A stretch of 64,000 nucleotides of DNA, from contig NZ_CP120679.1 in NCBI RefSeq assembly GCF_029537375.1, forward strand, positions 1,724,001 through 1,788,000. The letters are read 5' to 3'. Within the stretch, counting starts at the first letter, position 1. Each line of letters begins with the position of its first letter. The position numbers and the translations under genes were made by a program. The notes below the pieces were generated by a model, which saw only the letters and a program-made list of their open reading frames with translations, did not search any database and was not told where the DNA came from. Below, piece by piece: positions 1-8,934 of the stretch. This stretch comes from Bacillus sp. HSf4 (GTDB lineage: Bacteria > Bacillota > Bacilli > Bacillales > Bacillaceae).

Positions 1-116
1 AGATCAAGGTCAGTTCACTGTGTACGAGCTGCGAGCGTTCGCTGTTTTTCTCCCACCGCAGAGATCAGGGAAAGACGGGACGGATGATGTCCTTCATCGG
101 TTTAAAGGAGGTATAG
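1..116 (+). CDS. ylmD: YlmD, C-terminal end only (multicopper-oxidase/laccase-like purine nucleoside phosphorylase family)
   Basis: Partial gene cut by the left window edge; the frame begins at base 3 and ends with TAG at 114-116, giving 37 residues. The tail reads [15 protein letters not shown] and then [10 protein letters not shown], which is the conserved C-terminal signature of the YlmD/YfiH family (Cys pair, SHRRD, GR.M.FIGL). Family members are zinc proteins reported to act on purine nucleosides; that activity is family knowledge, not visible here. It lies directly upstream of ylmE as in B. subtilis, and the ylmE ribosome binding site overlaps its last codons, so the two are probably co-transcribed. 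Confidence 0.85.
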   Translation, partial: IKVSSLCTSCERSLFFSHRRDQGKTGRMMSFIGLKEV

Positions 117-123
117 CTTACAG

Positions 124-819
124 TTGGATGTAAAAAGCAATTTACGACATATAAATGACAGAATCAACGAAGGGTGTATCAAAGCGGGCAGAACCCCCGA
201 TGAAATATCCGTCATCGCTGTCACGAAATATGTTTCCCCGGAACGGGCGCAGGAAGCGCTTGATGCGGGAATCAGGCATTTGGGTGAAAACCGTGATACC
301 GGGCTGCTTCACAAGCTCGATGCTTTGAAAGACAGCGAACCGGTATGGCATTTTATCGGAACCTTGCAGACGAGAAAGGTAAAGGCCATTATCGATCATG
401 TCTCATATATCCATTCTTTAGACAGGCTTTCACTGGCCGACGAGATTCAAAAGAGGGCGAAAAAGCCGGTTGACTGTTTTGTTCAGGTCAACACTTCCCT
501 TGAATCTTCAAAACACGGCATGACAAAAGAAGAAGTTCTTCCTTTTGTAAAAAAACTGTCTGCCTACGAAAACATTCGGATTGCGGGATTAATGACGATG
601 GCTCCTTTTACGGATGATGAGGAGGCAATCAGAAGCTGTTTCCGCCAGCTGAGAGAGCTCGCAGGCGAGGTGCGGCGGCTTGATCAATGGAATGCCCCGT
701 GCGATGAGCTTTCAATGGGCATGTCAAACGACTTTACAATCGCCGTAGAGGAAGGCGCAACATTCGTCAGAATCGGTTCTTCCTTAGTCGGAAATGAAAC
801 TGGAGGTGGACAAACATGA
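124..819 (+). CDS. ylmE: YlmE, YggS/PROSC-family pyridoxal-phosphate homeostasis protein
   Basis: 231 residues, the normal size for this single-domain PLP-binding fold (alanine racemase N-terminal-like barrel). The likely PLP lysine is K35 in VAVTKYV, and the family motifs GENR and HFIGTLQ follow at about residues 54 and 76. Members bind PLP and buffer vitamin B6 and amino acid pools; no enzyme reaction is established. The start is TTG at 124, chosen because AAAGGAGG lies at 104-111 and the protein aligns from there. Its stop overlaps the sepF start (ATGA, 816-819), which implies translational coupling with the division gene. Confidence 0.9.
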   Translation: MDVKSNLRHINDRINEGCIKAGRTPDEISVIAVTKYVSPERAQEALDAGIRHLGENRDTGLLHKLDALKDSEPVWHFIGTLQTRKVKAIIDHVSYIHSLDRLSLADEIQKRAKKPVDCFVQVNTSLESSKHGMTKEEVLPFVKKLSAYENIRIAGLMTMAPFTDDEEAIRSCFRQLRELAGEVRRLDQWNAPCDELSMGMSNDFTIAVEEGATFVRIGSSLVGNETGGGQT

Positions 820-1268
820 GTCTTAAAAACAAGTTTAAAAACTTTTTTTCCTTGGATGACGAGGAATATGAATACGAATATATTGAAACGGACAGGGAAG
901 AAATCCCTGAAGAGCACGAGCCGAAAGACAAAGCCGCCTACCAGTCAAAAGCGGCCGGGAAGCAGAATGTTGTCAGTTTGCAAAGCGTGCAGAAATCTTC
1001 TAAAGTGGTGTTAAGTGAGCCCCGTGTATACGCGGAAGCCCAGGAGATCGCCGATCATATCAAAAACCGCCGCGCGGTTGTCGTCAACTTGCAGCGCATC
1101 CAGCATGATCAGGCGAAAAGAATCGTCGATTTCTTAAGCGGAACGGTATATGCCCTCGGCGGCGATATTCAGCGGATCGGTGCGGACATCTTCTTATGCA
1201 CGCCTGAAAACGTCGATGTCTCCGGCACAATTTCCGAGCTCATTGAAGAAGAACATCAGAGGTGGTAA
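816..1268 (+). CDS. sepF: SepF, FtsZ-binding cell-division protein
   Basis: 150 residues. The N-terminal segment ([15 protein letters not shown]) is the amphipathic membrane-binding helix of SepF. It is followed by an acidic Glu/Tyr-rich linker (about residues 15-60) and a C-terminal DUF552 domain from about residue 65 ([20 protein letters not shown], then [17 protein letters not shown]). SepF tethers FtsZ filaments to the membrane, bundles them and is needed for a proper septum. It sits in the ylm division cluster between ylmE and ylmG, with a 4-base overlap upstream. B. subtilis SepF is close to the same length. The assignment rests on the domain pattern and position. Confidence 0.95.
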   Translation: MSLKNKFKNFFSLDDEEYEYEYIETDREEIPEEHEPKDKAAYQSKAAGKQNVVSLQSVQKSSKVVLSEPRVYAEAQEIADHIKNRRAVVVNLQRIQHDQAKRIVDFLSGTVYALGGDIQRIGADIFLCTPENVDVSGTISELIEEEHQRW

Positions 1269-1275
1269 ATCGCAG

Positions 1276-1551
1276 ATGATCCTATTTTATATTTACAAAG
1301 TTTTAAGCATGCTTCTAACCGTGTATTCCTTTGCGCTGATTATTTACATTTTTATGTCTTGGGTGCCGAATGCAAGAGCAACATCATTCGGCAGGGTTTT
1401 GGCGTCCGTGTGTGAGCCGTATCTGGAGCCGTTCAGAAGAATCATTCCCCCGCTTGGCATGATTGACATTTCGCCGATTGTGGCGATCTTCGTCCTGCGG
1501 TTCGCAGATATGGGGCTGATCGCGGTCTTCAGAATGCTCGGCGCTTTTTAA
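1276..1551 (+). CDS. ylmG: YlmG, YggT-family small membrane protein
   Basis: 91 residues with two hydrophobic membrane segments: residues about 4-27 ([20 protein letters not shown]) and a C-terminal one around 65-88. Between them is the YggT signature [34 protein letters not shown], given here in part as PYLEPFRR and IPPLG. The frame is open further upstream, but the start at 1276 is preferred because AGAGGTGG lies at 1258-1265 and earlier residues would only be a shadow of sepF. Homologues in bacteria and chloroplasts affect division or nucleoid distribution; the molecular role is unknown. Confidence 0.9.
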   Translation: MILFYIYKVLSMLLTVYSFALIIYIFMSWVPNARATSFGRVLASVCEPYLEPFRRIIPPLGMIDISPIVAIFVLRFADMGLIAVFRMLGAF

Positions 1552-1579
1552 GACATCGCCCCTTTAAGGAGGGAAGGGC

Positions 1580-1621
1580 TTGCCGAAGAACGCGGCAAAG
1601 CGCCGCCTTCAAATGTTTTAG
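1580..1621 (+). CDS. Possible 13-residue leader peptide upstream of ylmH (speculative)
   Basis: A TTG at 1580 follows a strong Shine-Dalgarno (TAAGGAGGG, 1565-1573) at good spacing and opens a 13-codon frame ending with TAG at 1619-1621. The product would be basic (LPKNAAKRRLQMF). Ten bases later comes a perfect 8-bp hairpin (1632-1652). The ribosome binding site is the only real evidence for translation; the peptide matches nothing I recognise. It could equally be the decayed start of an old gene. Confidence 0.25.
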   Translation: MPKNAAKRRLQMF

Positions 1622-1631
1622 GGCAAGTTTT

Positions 1632-1652
1632 GGCTTGGCTTACAGCCAAGCC
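1632..1652 (+). terminator. Perfect 8-bp hairpin between ylmG and ylmH, weak or non-standard terminator
   Basis: GGCTTGGC (1632-1639) and GCCAAGCC (1645-1652) pair perfectly around a TTACA loop. The following bases TGTTTACTT are T-rich but have no clean T-run, so termination would be inefficient; attenuation or mRNA processing is possible. It lies just before the ylmH ribosome binding site (GGAAAGG at about 1662-1668). Confidence 0.4.
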
Positions 1653-1675
1653 TGTTTACTTGGAAAGGATAGACA

Positions 1676-2452
1676 ATGAGCGATATTTACCAGCATTTCA
1701 GAAAAGATGAGGAGCCGTTTATTGACAAGGCTCTTGAATGGAAACAAACAGCGGCCGATCAATATCGGATGAAACTCACCGATTTTTTGGACCCGCGGGA
1801 GCAGGTGATTTTGAATTCTCTCGTCGGCCAGTCGGATGAGGTGAAGCTCGCCTTTTTCGGCGGCTTTCCTGAAGCCGAACGGAAAAGGGCCGTTTTTTAT
1901 CCGGAATACGTCGAGCCGTCCGCGGAAGATTTTCAGCTTCAGGCCTATGAAGTGCTGTATCCGCAGAAGTTCGCCTCCATCGAACATCGCGAGCTTCTCG
2001 GATCTTTAATGGGGATCGGGCTGAAGCGGCAAAAGTTCGGTGACTTGATCTTTGCGGACGGGACATGGCAGTTTGTTTGTTCGGAAGAGGTCGCTGATTT
2101 TGTATTTTCCCAACTTGGGCAAATCGGCAAGGTGAAAGTATCACTGGAAAAAATTCCGCTGTCAAAACTTAAAGTACCGGAGCAAGCTGTCGAAATAAGG
2201 GATGACACTGTTTCATCTTTAAGGCTTGATGCGGTTTGCTCGGCAGTGAGCAGACAATCCCGGCAAAAGGCGCAGGTTCTTGTTAAAAACGGACTCGTCA
2301 AAGTGAATTGGAAGGTTATCGAAGACCCTTCTTATACACTTCTCGAAGGGGATATGCTGTCCGTGCGCGGTTTTGGCCGCTTCAGGCTGAAAAACATTGA
2401 CGGCAAAACGAAAAAGGGCAAATGGAGATTGTCGTTTGAACTGCAAAAATAA
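1676..2452 (+). CDS. ylmH: YlmH, S4-domain RNA-binding protein
   Basis: 258 residues, normal for YlmH. The C-terminal part from about residue 180 is an S4 RNA-binding domain (RLDAVCSAVSRQSRQKAQVLVKNGLVKVNW, seen as RLDAV, SRQKA and VKNGLVKVN). The N-terminal two thirds form the conserved YlmH domain containing FGGFPEAERKR. Homologues bind stalled 50S subunits carrying peptidyl-tRNA and act as a back-up in ribosome quality control, which fits the presence of rqcH in this window; this role is literature knowledge. It lies between ylmG and divIVA, the classical position next to the division cluster. Confidence 0.92.
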   Translation: MSDIYQHFRKDEEPFIDKALEWKQTAADQYRMKLTDFLDPREQVILNSLVGQSDEVKLAFFGGFPEAERKRAVFYPEYVEPSAEDFQLQAYEVLYPQKFASIEHRELLGSLMGIGLKRQKFGDLIFADGTWQFVCSEEVADFVFSQLGQIGKVKVSLEKIPLSKLKVPEQAVEIRDDTVSSLRLDAVCSAVSRQSRQKAQVLVKNGLVKVNWKVIEDPSYTLLEGDMLSVRGFGRFRLKNIDGKTKKGKWRLSFELQK

Positions 2453-2494
2453 GCCAATTTCACAGTTTTTTCTCCGTCCGGTCGAATTTTGCTT

Positions 2495-2500
2495 TATAAT
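2495..2500 (+). promoter_or_regulatory. Probable -10 box (TATAAT) for divIVA
   Basis: A perfect TATAAT lies about 50 bases before the divIVA start, in the gap after ylmH. No good -35 hexamer is present at 16-18 bases (the region reads CTCCGT), so this is a tentative SigA promoter resting on the -10 box alone. Confidence 0.4.
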
Positions 2501-2547
2501 GTGAACAAGGACAATTGTACATAAAGAAAATAATGGAGGTGGGCAGC

Positions 2548-3042
2548 ATGCCTTTGACGCCAAATGATATTCATAATAAAACATTTACGAAAGCGTTCCG
2601 CGGCTATGATGAAGATGAAGTAAACGAATTTCTGGCCCAGGTGAGAAAAGATTATGAGATCGTGCTGCGCAAAAAAAGCGAGCTTGAAGCAAAGGTGAAT
2701 GAGCTGGACGAGCGTCTCGGCCATTTCTCAACGATTGAAGAAACATTGAATAAATCGATTCTTGTCGCACAGGAAGCGGCGGAGGACGTAAAGCGCAATT
2801 CGGAGAAAGAAGCGAAGCTCATCATCCGCGAGGCTGAAAAAAACGCGGACCGGATTATTAACGAATCGCTCTCTAAATCAAGAAAAATCGCGATGGAAAT
2901 CGAAGAGCTCAAAAAGCAATCAAAAGTGTTCAGAACCCGATTCCAAATGCTGATTGAAGCACAGCTTGACCTGCTGAAGAATGACGATTGGGATCATCTG
3001 CTTGAATACGAAGTCGACGCGGTCATGGATGAAAAAGAATAG
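2548..3042 (+). CDS. divIVA: DivIVA, negative-curvature-sensing polar scaffold protein
   Basis: 164 residues, the same as B. subtilis DivIVA. The N-terminus MPLTPNDIHNKTFTKAFRGY carries the membrane-binding crossed-loop region and the DivIVA signature (FRGYDEDEVNEFL). Most of the remainder is coiled coil (about residues 30-150, rich in Glu/Lys heptads). DivIVA gathers at division sites and poles, recruits MinJ/MinCD to place the septum, and anchors the chromosome origin via RacA in sporulation. The start at 2548 was chosen over an upstream in-frame codon because TGGAGGTGGG lies at 2534-2543 and the conserved N-terminus begins here. Confidence 0.97.
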   Translation: MPLTPNDIHNKTFTKAFRGYDEDEVNEFLAQVRKDYEIVLRKKSELEAKVNELDERLGHFSTIEETLNKSILVAQEAAEDVKRNSEKEAKLIIREAEKNADRIINESLSKSRKIAMEIEELKKQSKVFRTRFQMLIEAQLDLLKNDDWDHLLEYEVDAVMDEKE

Positions 3043-3057
3043 ATTTTTCATTCATTC

Positions 3058-3087
3058 TTGACATGTTGTCATGCGTTCGCATATAAT
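3058..3087 (+). promoter_or_regulatory. SigA promoter for the ileS T-box transcript
   Basis: TTGACA (3058-3063) and TATAAT (3082-3087) are both perfect consensus, with an 18-base spacer. It lies just after the divIVA stop, and the transcript would start near 3094, at the beginning of the T-box leader. Confidence 0.85.
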
Positions 3088-3094
3088 ACGTTCA

Positions 3095-3356
3095 TAAAAT
3101 CGAGTGAAAAACGTTTGAGAGGGACCGACATAATTCCTAAATCAGCAATCGAAGCGACCCGGGGGCGGTGTGAGCCCGGGATTGTTGGGATTCATGTGGA
3201 TCAGCCCTTAAGTTTCCTTTCTGAACCGCGCAGTAGGAAAGGACGTCCCATCACGTTACGATGTTTGAGCGGATAAGCTGCAGCTTATCTAAAAGGGTGG
3301 TACCGCGAGATCAAAGCCTTCTCGTCCCTTATGGGATGAAGAGGCTTTTTTTGTTT
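3095..3356 (+). promoter_or_regulatory. T-box leader sensing uncharged tRNA-Ile
   Basis: The hallmark T-box sequence AGGGTGGTACCGCG lies at 3294-3307. It is followed by a terminator hairpin whose arms are about 3314-3327 and 3333-3346 (AAAGCCTTCTCGTCCC paired with GGGATGAAGAGGCTTT), running into a T-rich tail to 3356. Uncharged tRNA pairs with the specifier and the T-box bulge, favouring the antiterminator and ileS expression. The likely specifier is ATC at 3200-3202, followed by A as is usual; this exact placement is inferred from context. The downstream gene, ileS, confirms isoleucine specificity. Confidence 0.93.
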
Positions 3357-3383
3357 TAGAAAAGATGTTTTGGAGGAATGATA

Positions 3384-6146
3384 ATGGATTACAAAGACAC
3401 GCTCTTAATGCCGAAAACGGATTTTCCAATGAGAGGAAACCTGCCGAAACGGGAGCCGGAAATTCAGGGGAAATGGGAGGACATGGATATCTACAGCCTT
3501 GTGCAGGAACGGACGGCGGGCAGGCCGATGTTCGTATTGCACGATGGGCCGCCATATGCAAACGGCGACATCCATATGGGTCATGCGCTGAACAAAATTT
3601 TAAAAGACTTCATCGTCCGTTCAAGATCAATGAGCGGCTACCACGCGCCGTATGTACCTGGCTGGGATACTCACGGACTGCCGATTGAAACGGCGCTGAC
3701 AAAAAATAAAAAAGTCAAACGCAAAGAAATGACGGTCGCCGAATTCCGCAAGCTTTGCGAGGAATATGCATGGCAGCAGATCGAAGGCCAAAAGGAGCAG
3801 TTTAAACGCCTGGGCGTCAGAGGAGATTGGGAAAATCCATATGTCACGCTGAAGCCTGAGTTTGAAGCACAGCAAATCAAAGTGTTTGGCGAGATGGCAA
3901 AAAAAGGCTATATCTACAAAGGGCTGAAGCCTGTGTACTGGTCTCCTTCGAGCGAATCGGCTTTAGCGGAAGCGGAGATCGAGTATCATGACAAGCGCTC
4001 ACCATCCATTTATGTCGCGTTTGATGTGAAGGATGGCAAAGGGGTTTTAACAAACGGCGAAAAATTCATCATCTGGACGACAACGCCATGGACGATCCCG
4101 GCGAACCTTGGAATCGCGGTACATCCTGAGCTGGAATACAGCGTCGTTGCTGCGGGAGGCTCACGCTATGTGATCGCCAGCGCATTGGTGGAAAGCGTAG
4201 CAAAAGCGATCGGATTTGAAGATCATGAAATCGTTCAAACGGTTAAAGGAAAAGACTTGGAGCACATCGTGGCCGCTCATCCTTTATACGGCAGAGATTC
4301 GCTTGTGATGCTCGGCGAACACGTCACAACAGACGCGGGCACAGGCTGTGTTCATACAGCACCGGGACACGGTGAAGACGACTTTATCATCGGCCAGAAA
4401 TACGGGCTTGATGTCCTTTGCCCAGTTGATGAAAAAGGGAATATGACAAGCGAAGCGCCTGGATTTGAAGGACTGTTTTACGATCAGGCCAACAAACCGA
4501 TTACCGAAAAGCTTGAAGAAAAAGGCGCGCTCATGAAGCTGGATTTTATCACCCACTCTTATCCGCACGACTGGAGAACGAAAAAGCCGACGATTTTCCG
4601 CGCGACTGCTCAGTGGTTCGCTTCCATCAAAGATTTCAGAAACGAGCTGCTTGAGGCTGTTAAAGAAACGAAGTGGGTGCCTGAATGGGGTGAAACCCGC
4701 CTTTACAACATGATTCGCGACCGCGGCGACTGGTGTATTTCAAGACAGCGGGCATGGGGCGTGCCGATTCCGGTATTTTATGCGGAAAACGGTGAACCGA
4801 TTATCACCGATGAAACGATTGAACACGTCTCCGCTTTGTTCAGGGAGCACGGATCAAACATCTGGTTTGAAAAAGAAGCGAATGAGCTGCTTCCTGAAGG
4901 ATTTACACATCCTGGAAGCCCGAACGGCAAGTTTACGAAAGAGCAGGACATCATGGATGTCTGGTTTGATTCAGGTTCATCCCACCAGGCCGTCTTGGAA
5001 GAGCGCGATGATTTGGTAAGACCTGCTGACCTTTATCTTGAAGGGTCTGACCAATATCGCGGCTGGTTCAACTCATCGATTTCAACGGCTGTCGCCGTAA
5101 CGGGAAAAGCGCCGTATAAAGGCGTCCTTTCACACGGTTTTGCGCTTGACGGCGAAGGCCGGAAAATGAGCAAATCGCTCGGCAATGTCGTCGTACCGGC
5201 AAAAATCATGAACCAGTTTGGCGCCGATATTCTCAGGCTGTGGGTTGCATCTGTCGATTATCAAGCGGACGTCCGCGTATCTGACGCGATTTTAAAACAG
5301 GTCGCAGAAGTATACCGGAAAATCCGCAACACGTTCCGTTTCCTTCACGGAAATATCAGCGATTTTGACCCGGCGAAAGATGCTGTCTCTGCAAACGATC
5401 TTCGTGAAGTGGATCAATATATTTTGATCAAGCTGAACAACCTGATTGAAAAAGTGAAAAAAGCGTATGAAGAATATGATTTTGCGGTAATTTATCATGC
5501 GGTTCATAACTTCTGTGCAATCGAACTCAGCTCGTTCTATATGGATTTCGCAAAAGACGTCGTCTATATTGAACATGCTGATCACAAAGACCGCCGCAGC
5601 ATGCAGACTGTTTTTTATGAAACGCTGCTTGCCCTCGTCAAGCTGATCGCGCCGATCCTGCCGCATACAGCAGATGAAATGTGGAGCCACTTTACATTCG
5701 TATCGGAACAAAGCGTCCAGCTCAGCGATATGCCGGAGACGAAGGACATTCCGAACGCAAAAGAGACGGAAGAGAAATTCGACCGTTTCATGACGCTCCG
5801 CGATGATGTCTTAAAAGCGCTGGAAAATGCCCGTAATGATAAGATCATCGGAAAATCTTCCGTTGCGAGCCTGACGCTTTATCCGAACGAACAATCCAAG
5901 GCATTATTAGCTTCCATCAATGAGGATGTCAAACAGCTCTTCATCGTTTCCGAGTTCGCAATCGGCGGAACTGAAGCGGAAGCTCCGGAAGAGGCGCAAT
6001 CGTTTGAAACAGGAAAAATCGTCGTCGCCCAAGCGGACGGAGAGACTTGTGAACGATGCCGCATGGTCTCAAAAGAAATCGGCCAGGATCCTGACCACCC
6101 TGAACTTTGCCCTCGCTGCGCAGGGATTGTCAAAACATATTATTAA
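3384..6146 (+). CDS. ileS: Isoleucyl-tRNA synthetase
   Basis: 920 residues, class I aminoacyl-tRNA synthetase charging tRNA-Ile with isoleucine. The HIGH motif appears as HMGH at residues 64-67, the KMSKS loop at about 594-598, and a C-terminal zinc site with four cysteines (C889, C892, C909, C912). The editing (CP1) domain lies between about 190 and 400, with the [10 protein letters not shown] motif. This matches the eubacterial short form, expected to be mupirocin-sensitive. ATG at 3384 is preferred over ATG at 3378 because TGGAGG (3371-3376) is only one base from the latter. Expression is controlled by the T-box upstream; a terminator follows the stop. Confidence 0.98.
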   Translation: MDYKDTLLMPKTDFPMRGNLPKREPEIQGKWEDMDIYSLVQERTAGRPMFVLHDGPPYANGDIHMGHALNKILKDFIVRSRSMSGYHAPYVPGWDTHGLPIETALTKNKKVKRKEMTVAEFRKLCEEYAWQQIEGQKEQFKRLGVRGDWENPYVTLKPEFEAQQIKVFGEMAKKGYIYKGLKPVYWSPSSESALAEAEIEYHDKRSPSIYVAFDVKDGKGVLTNGEKFIIWTTTPWTIPANLGIAVHPELEYSVVAAGGSRYVIASALVESVAKAIGFEDHEIVQTVKGKDLEHIVAAHPLYGRDSLVMLGEHVTTDAGTGCVHTAPGHGEDDFIIGQKYGLDVLCPVDEKGNMTSEAPGFEGLFYDQANKPITEKLEEKGALMKLDFITHSYPHDWRTKKPTIFRATAQWFASIKDFRNELLEAVKETKWVPEWGETRLYNMIRDRGDWCISRQRAWGVPIPVFYAENGEPIITDETIEHVSALFREHGSNIWFEKEANELLPEGFTHPGSPNGKFTKEQDIMDVWFDSGSSHQAVLEERDDLVRPADLYLEGSDQYRGWFNSSISTAVAVTGKAPYKGVLSHGFALDGEGRKMSKSLGNVVVPAKIMNQFGADILRLWVASVDYQADVRVSDAILKQVAEVYRKIRNTFRFLHGNISDFDPAKDAVSANDLREVDQYILIKLNNLIEKVKKAYEEYDFAVIYHAVHNFCAIELSSFYMDFAKDVVYIEHADHKDRRSMQTVFYETLLALVKLIAPILPHTADEMWSHFTFVSEQSVQLSDMPETKDIPNAKETEEKFDRFMTLRDDVLKALENARNDKIIGKSSVASLTLYPNEQSKALLASINEDVKQLFIVSEFAIGGTEAEAPEEAQSFETGKIVVAQADGETCERCRMVSKEIGQDPDHPELCPRCAGIVKTYY

Positions 6147-6156
6147 AATGAACGCA

Positions 6157-6190
6157 ACAGCGGTTCGGTTTTCCGAGCCGCTGTTTTTTT
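6157..6190 (+). terminator. Rho-independent terminator after ileS
   Basis: A 12-bp stem (6157-6168 with 6173-6184, one G-T pair) closes a TTTT loop and runs into seven Ts (6184-6190), ten bases after the ileS stop. Confidence 0.92.
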
Positions 6191-6317
6191 ACTTAAAAAA
6201 CAGCTTTTTTCAGGAACTGACATCGTTTTGTACGTCAGGAAAAATCTTATGGGCTTGGAGATCGAAATTGTCGGTAACACTAAAGGCACAACGCTAAAAG
6301 CAGGAGTTGATTCAGGA

Positions 6318-6683
6318 GTGAATGACCAGCTGGCGAACATCCATACAGAGCTTCTTCAAATGAAGGAGGAACTGGAGTCAAGATTATTTGAGTATTCCTT
6401 TTTTCAACAAGATTCACCGACAATCAATTCATATCAGCAGGCAACTTTGATGTACCATGTAAAAGAAGAACTGCAGGATGTGCTTTTGGCCCTTTCCAAA
6501 ATAGAAAACGGAACATACGGGATCTGTGAAGAAACGGGTCAGGCGATTCCGCTTGCAAAACTTGCTGTTCTGCCGACTGCGAGAACGGCGAACGATTTTT
6601 TGTACCACATTCAGTTTGAGAAAAAGACGCTGCCCATTTGGGCCGAAACAGATGAAACCTACAGTCAAGCACTGTTTTCTTAA
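6318..6683 (+). CDS. ylyA: YlyA, DksA/TraR-like RNA polymerase-binding protein with degenerate zinc finger
   Basis: About 121 residues from a GTG at 6318 (CAGGAG at 6301-6306). The N-terminal part is a helical hairpin rich in Glu/Leu ([16 protein letters not shown]), and the C-terminal part follows the DksA zinc-finger pattern [27 protein letters not shown], given in part. Only the first of the four finger cysteines remains (GICEETG), so zinc binding is unlikely. The B. subtilis homologue binds RNA polymerase and influences SigG-dependent spore germination genes (published work). It sits between ileS and lspA as in B. subtilis. The start is uncertain: the frame is open back to 6228, but without a ribosome binding site there. 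Confidence 0.8.
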   Translation: MNDQLANIHTELLQMKEELESRLFEYSFFQQDSPTINSYQQATLMYHVKEELQDVLLALSKIENGTYGICEETGQAIPLAKLAVLPTARTANDFLYHIQFEKKTLPIWAETDETYSQALFS

Positions 6684-6686
6684 ATG

Positions 6687-6721
6687 CCTTAAAGGGGGAA
6701 GCTTCGCTTTCCTCTTTAAGG
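6687..6721 (+). repeat. 35-base imperfect inverted repeat between ylyA and lspA
   Basis: Arms 6687-6702 and 6706-6721 pair over 16 positions with two G-T pairs around a TTC tip. No T-run follows (GATGTC), so it is not a standard terminator. It immediately precedes the lspA promoter, and may act as a weak terminator or 3' stabiliser of the ylyA mRNA. Confidence 0.6.
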
Positions 6722-6738
6722 ATGTCAATGAATATTCC

Positions 6739-6767
6739 TTTACTCCGATTCTTTTTCTTGGTAAAAT
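6739..6767 (+). promoter_or_regulatory. Probable SigA promoter for lspA-ylyB
   Basis: TTTACT (6739-6744), a 17-base spacer, then TAAAAT (6762-6767) preceded by TGG, an extended -10. It is about 40 bases upstream of the lspA start. Confidence 0.6.
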
Positions 6768-6805
6768 GCTTAAATGAAGAGAAACAGAAACTGGAGGAAC
6801 AGTGT

Positions 6806-7267
6806 GTGCCTTATTACATAATTGCACTGATAATCATCGGTATCGACCAATTTACAAAATGGCTTGTCGTCAGCAGGATGGAATACGGAGAAAGCATCCC
6901 TGTCATCGACGGCTTCTTTCAGATCACCTCCCACCGGAATACAGGCGCTGCCTGGGGCATTCTTGAAGGGCAGATGTGGTTTTTTTACATCATCACAACG
7001 GTCGTCATCATCGGTCTTGTCTACTACATCCAAAAGCATGCAAAAGGGCAAATGCTGCTCGGGACCGCACTCGGCCTGATGCTTGGCGGGGCTGTCGGCA
7101 ATTTTATCGACCGAGCCGCCAGACAAGAGGTTGTCGACTTTATTCATGTCACGATCGTCAACTATCATTACCCGATTTTCAACATCGCTGATTCATCATT
7201 ATGCATCGGCGTCCTGCTTTTATTTGTGCAAATGCTGCTAGACGGAAAGAAGAAGAAGGAGCTGTAA
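6806..7267 (+). CDS. lspA: Lipoprotein signal peptidase (signal peptidase II)
   Basis: 153 residues with four predicted membrane helices (about 3-23, 56-76, 83-104 and 122-147). The aspartyl protease pair is D102 in GNFIDRA and D129 in NIADSS. The enzyme cuts prolipoproteins before the lipidated cysteine after Lgt action. The start is GTG at 6806, with CTGGAGG at 6791-6797; the frame remains open to 6722, but those extra residues overlap the promoter and do not belong to the family N-terminus ([14 protein letters not shown]). The next gene, ylyB, begins two bases after the stop, so they form an operon. Confidence 0.96.
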   Translation: MPYYIIALIIIGIDQFTKWLVVSRMEYGESIPVIDGFFQITSHRNTGAAWGILEGQMWFFYIITTVVIIGLVYYIQKHAKGQMLLGTALGLMLGGAVGNFIDRAARQEVVDFIHVTIVNYHYPIFNIADSSLCIGVLLLFVQMLLDGKKKKEL

Positions 7268-7268
7268 C

Positions 7269-8183
7269 ATGGAGCAATATGAAATGACCGTTCCGGAAGC
7301 CCATAAAAGTGAACGGATTGATAAATACTTGACCGCGGTCGAATCAGACTGGTCGCGGACTCAAGTACAGCAATGGATCAAGGAAGAACGCGTACAGGTA
7401 AACGAAAAGGCTGTCAAAGCCAATCACAAAGTGCAGCCGGGAGATGTTGTGAAAGTCGATGTTCCTGAACCGGAGCCGCTCGATGTCGAACCGGAACCGA
7501 TGGATCTGGATATTTATTATGAGGATCAGGATGTCCTTGTCGTCAATAAACCGCGCGGAATGGTAGTCCACCCTGCTCCCGGCCATCTGACGGGAACGCT
7601 TGTCAACGGCTTGATGGCGCACTGCAATGATTTGTCCGGCATCAACGGTGTCATGCGTCCCGGGATCGTCCACCGCATCGATAAAGACACCTCAGGCCTG
7701 CTGATGGTTGCCAAAAACGATCTGGCTCATGAATCGCTTGTCAACCAGCTCGTCGATAAAACGGTGACGAGAAAATACACGGCGCTTGTCCATGGTGTCA
7801 TCCCGCATGACCACGGGACAATCGATGCACCGATCGGCCGGGATAAAAAGGACAGGCAAAGCATGACGGTTACAAGAGAAAACGGCAAGCACGCCGTCAC
7901 TCACTTTGAAGTGAAAGAACGGTTCGATCATTTTTCCGTTGTTGAGTGCCGTCTGGAAACCGGGAGGACCCATCAAATTCGCGTTCATATGAAATACATC
8001 GGTTTTCCTCTGGCCGGGGATCCTAAATACGGTCCGAAAAAAACGATCGATTTCAACGGCCAGGCGCTTCATGCCGGAGTGTTGGGATTTGATCATCCGC
8101 GCACAGGGGAATATATCGAATTTGCGGCTCCATTGCCTGAAGATATGAAAACGCTCATCGACAATCTTCGAAATAATCATTGA
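7269..8183 (+). CDS. ylyB: YlyB, RluD-family 23S rRNA pseudouridine synthase
   Basis: 304 residues. An N-terminal S4 RNA-binding domain (about residues 15-75, RIDKYLTAVESDWSRTQVQQW in part) is followed by a pseudouridine synthase domain (about 85-300). The catalytic aspartate is D138 in HRIDKDTSG, and the C-terminal motifs RTHQIRVHM and GDPKYG are present. By homology it modifies uridines in 23S rRNA, probably those targeted by RluD in E. coli. It shares the lspA transcript (GAAGAAGGAG at 7253-7262). Its stop codon lies inside the -35 box of the pyr promoter, so the two operons directly abut. Confidence 0.93.
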   Translation: MEQYEMTVPEAHKSERIDKYLTAVESDWSRTQVQQWIKEERVQVNEKAVKANHKVQPGDVVKVDVPEPEPLDVEPEPMDLDIYYEDQDVLVVNKPRGMVVHPAPGHLTGTLVNGLMAHCNDLSGINGVMRPGIVHRIDKDTSGLLMVAKNDLAHESLVNQLVDKTVTRKYTALVHGVIPHDHGTIDAPIGRDKKDRQSMTVTRENGKHAVTHFEVKERFDHFSVVECRLETGRTHQIRVHMKYIGFPLAGDPKYGPKKTIDFNGQALHAGVLGFDHPRTGEYIEFAAPLPEDMKTLIDNLRNNH

Positions 8184-8208
8184 CATGCGGTTTCTTTTTT
8201 GAAATAAT
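8180..8208 (+). promoter_or_regulatory. Main pyr operon promoter
   Basis: TTGACA (8180-8185), a 17-base spacer, and AATAAT (8203-8208). The -35 box overlaps the TGA stop of ylyB (8181-8183). It drives the leader, pyrR and the whole pyrimidine operon. Confidence 0.85.
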
Positions 8209-8237
8209 AAATGCAGTTACATCAGATTCTTTAACAC

Positions 8238-8332
8238 AGTCCAGAGAGGCTGAGAAGGATAGCGGACAAGTGAATGATACCATTCGCTTACAGAACCCCT
8301 CTCTGCCTTTTAGCGGAAGGGGTTCTTGTTTT
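8238..8332 (+). promoter_or_regulatory. PyrR-dependent attenuator 1 (before pyrR)
   Basis: The PyrR RNA-binding consensus AGTCCAGAGAGGCT is at 8238-8251. Downstream, AGAACCCCT (8292-8300) pairs with the AGGGGTTCT arm ending at 8326 to form a terminator, followed by a T-rich tail to 8332. When UMP is high, PyrR binds the first element, prevents the antiterminator and causes termination. The mechanism is well established in Bacillus; here it is read from the sequence elements. Confidence 0.92.
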
Positions 8333-8360
8333 ATCCTTAGAAAGAGACGGGGTGCTTTAA

Positions 8361-8912
<552 letters not shown>

Positions 8913-8934
8913 ATGATATATCCTTTTTTAAATG

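Noticed and set aside
1776..2165. 129-codon minus-strand frame opposite ylmH
   Set aside because: It lies wholly within ylmH, has low-complexity Arg/Pro composition and no recognisable domain; a shadow of the real gene.
3058..3276. 72-codon plus-strand frame in the divIVA-ileS gap
   Set aside because: It coincides with the promoter and T-box Stem I, so the sequence is explained by RNA structure.
6722..6805. 28-residue extension of LspA
   Set aside because: The extension crosses the promoter and lacks a ribosome binding site; the family N-terminus begins at 6806.
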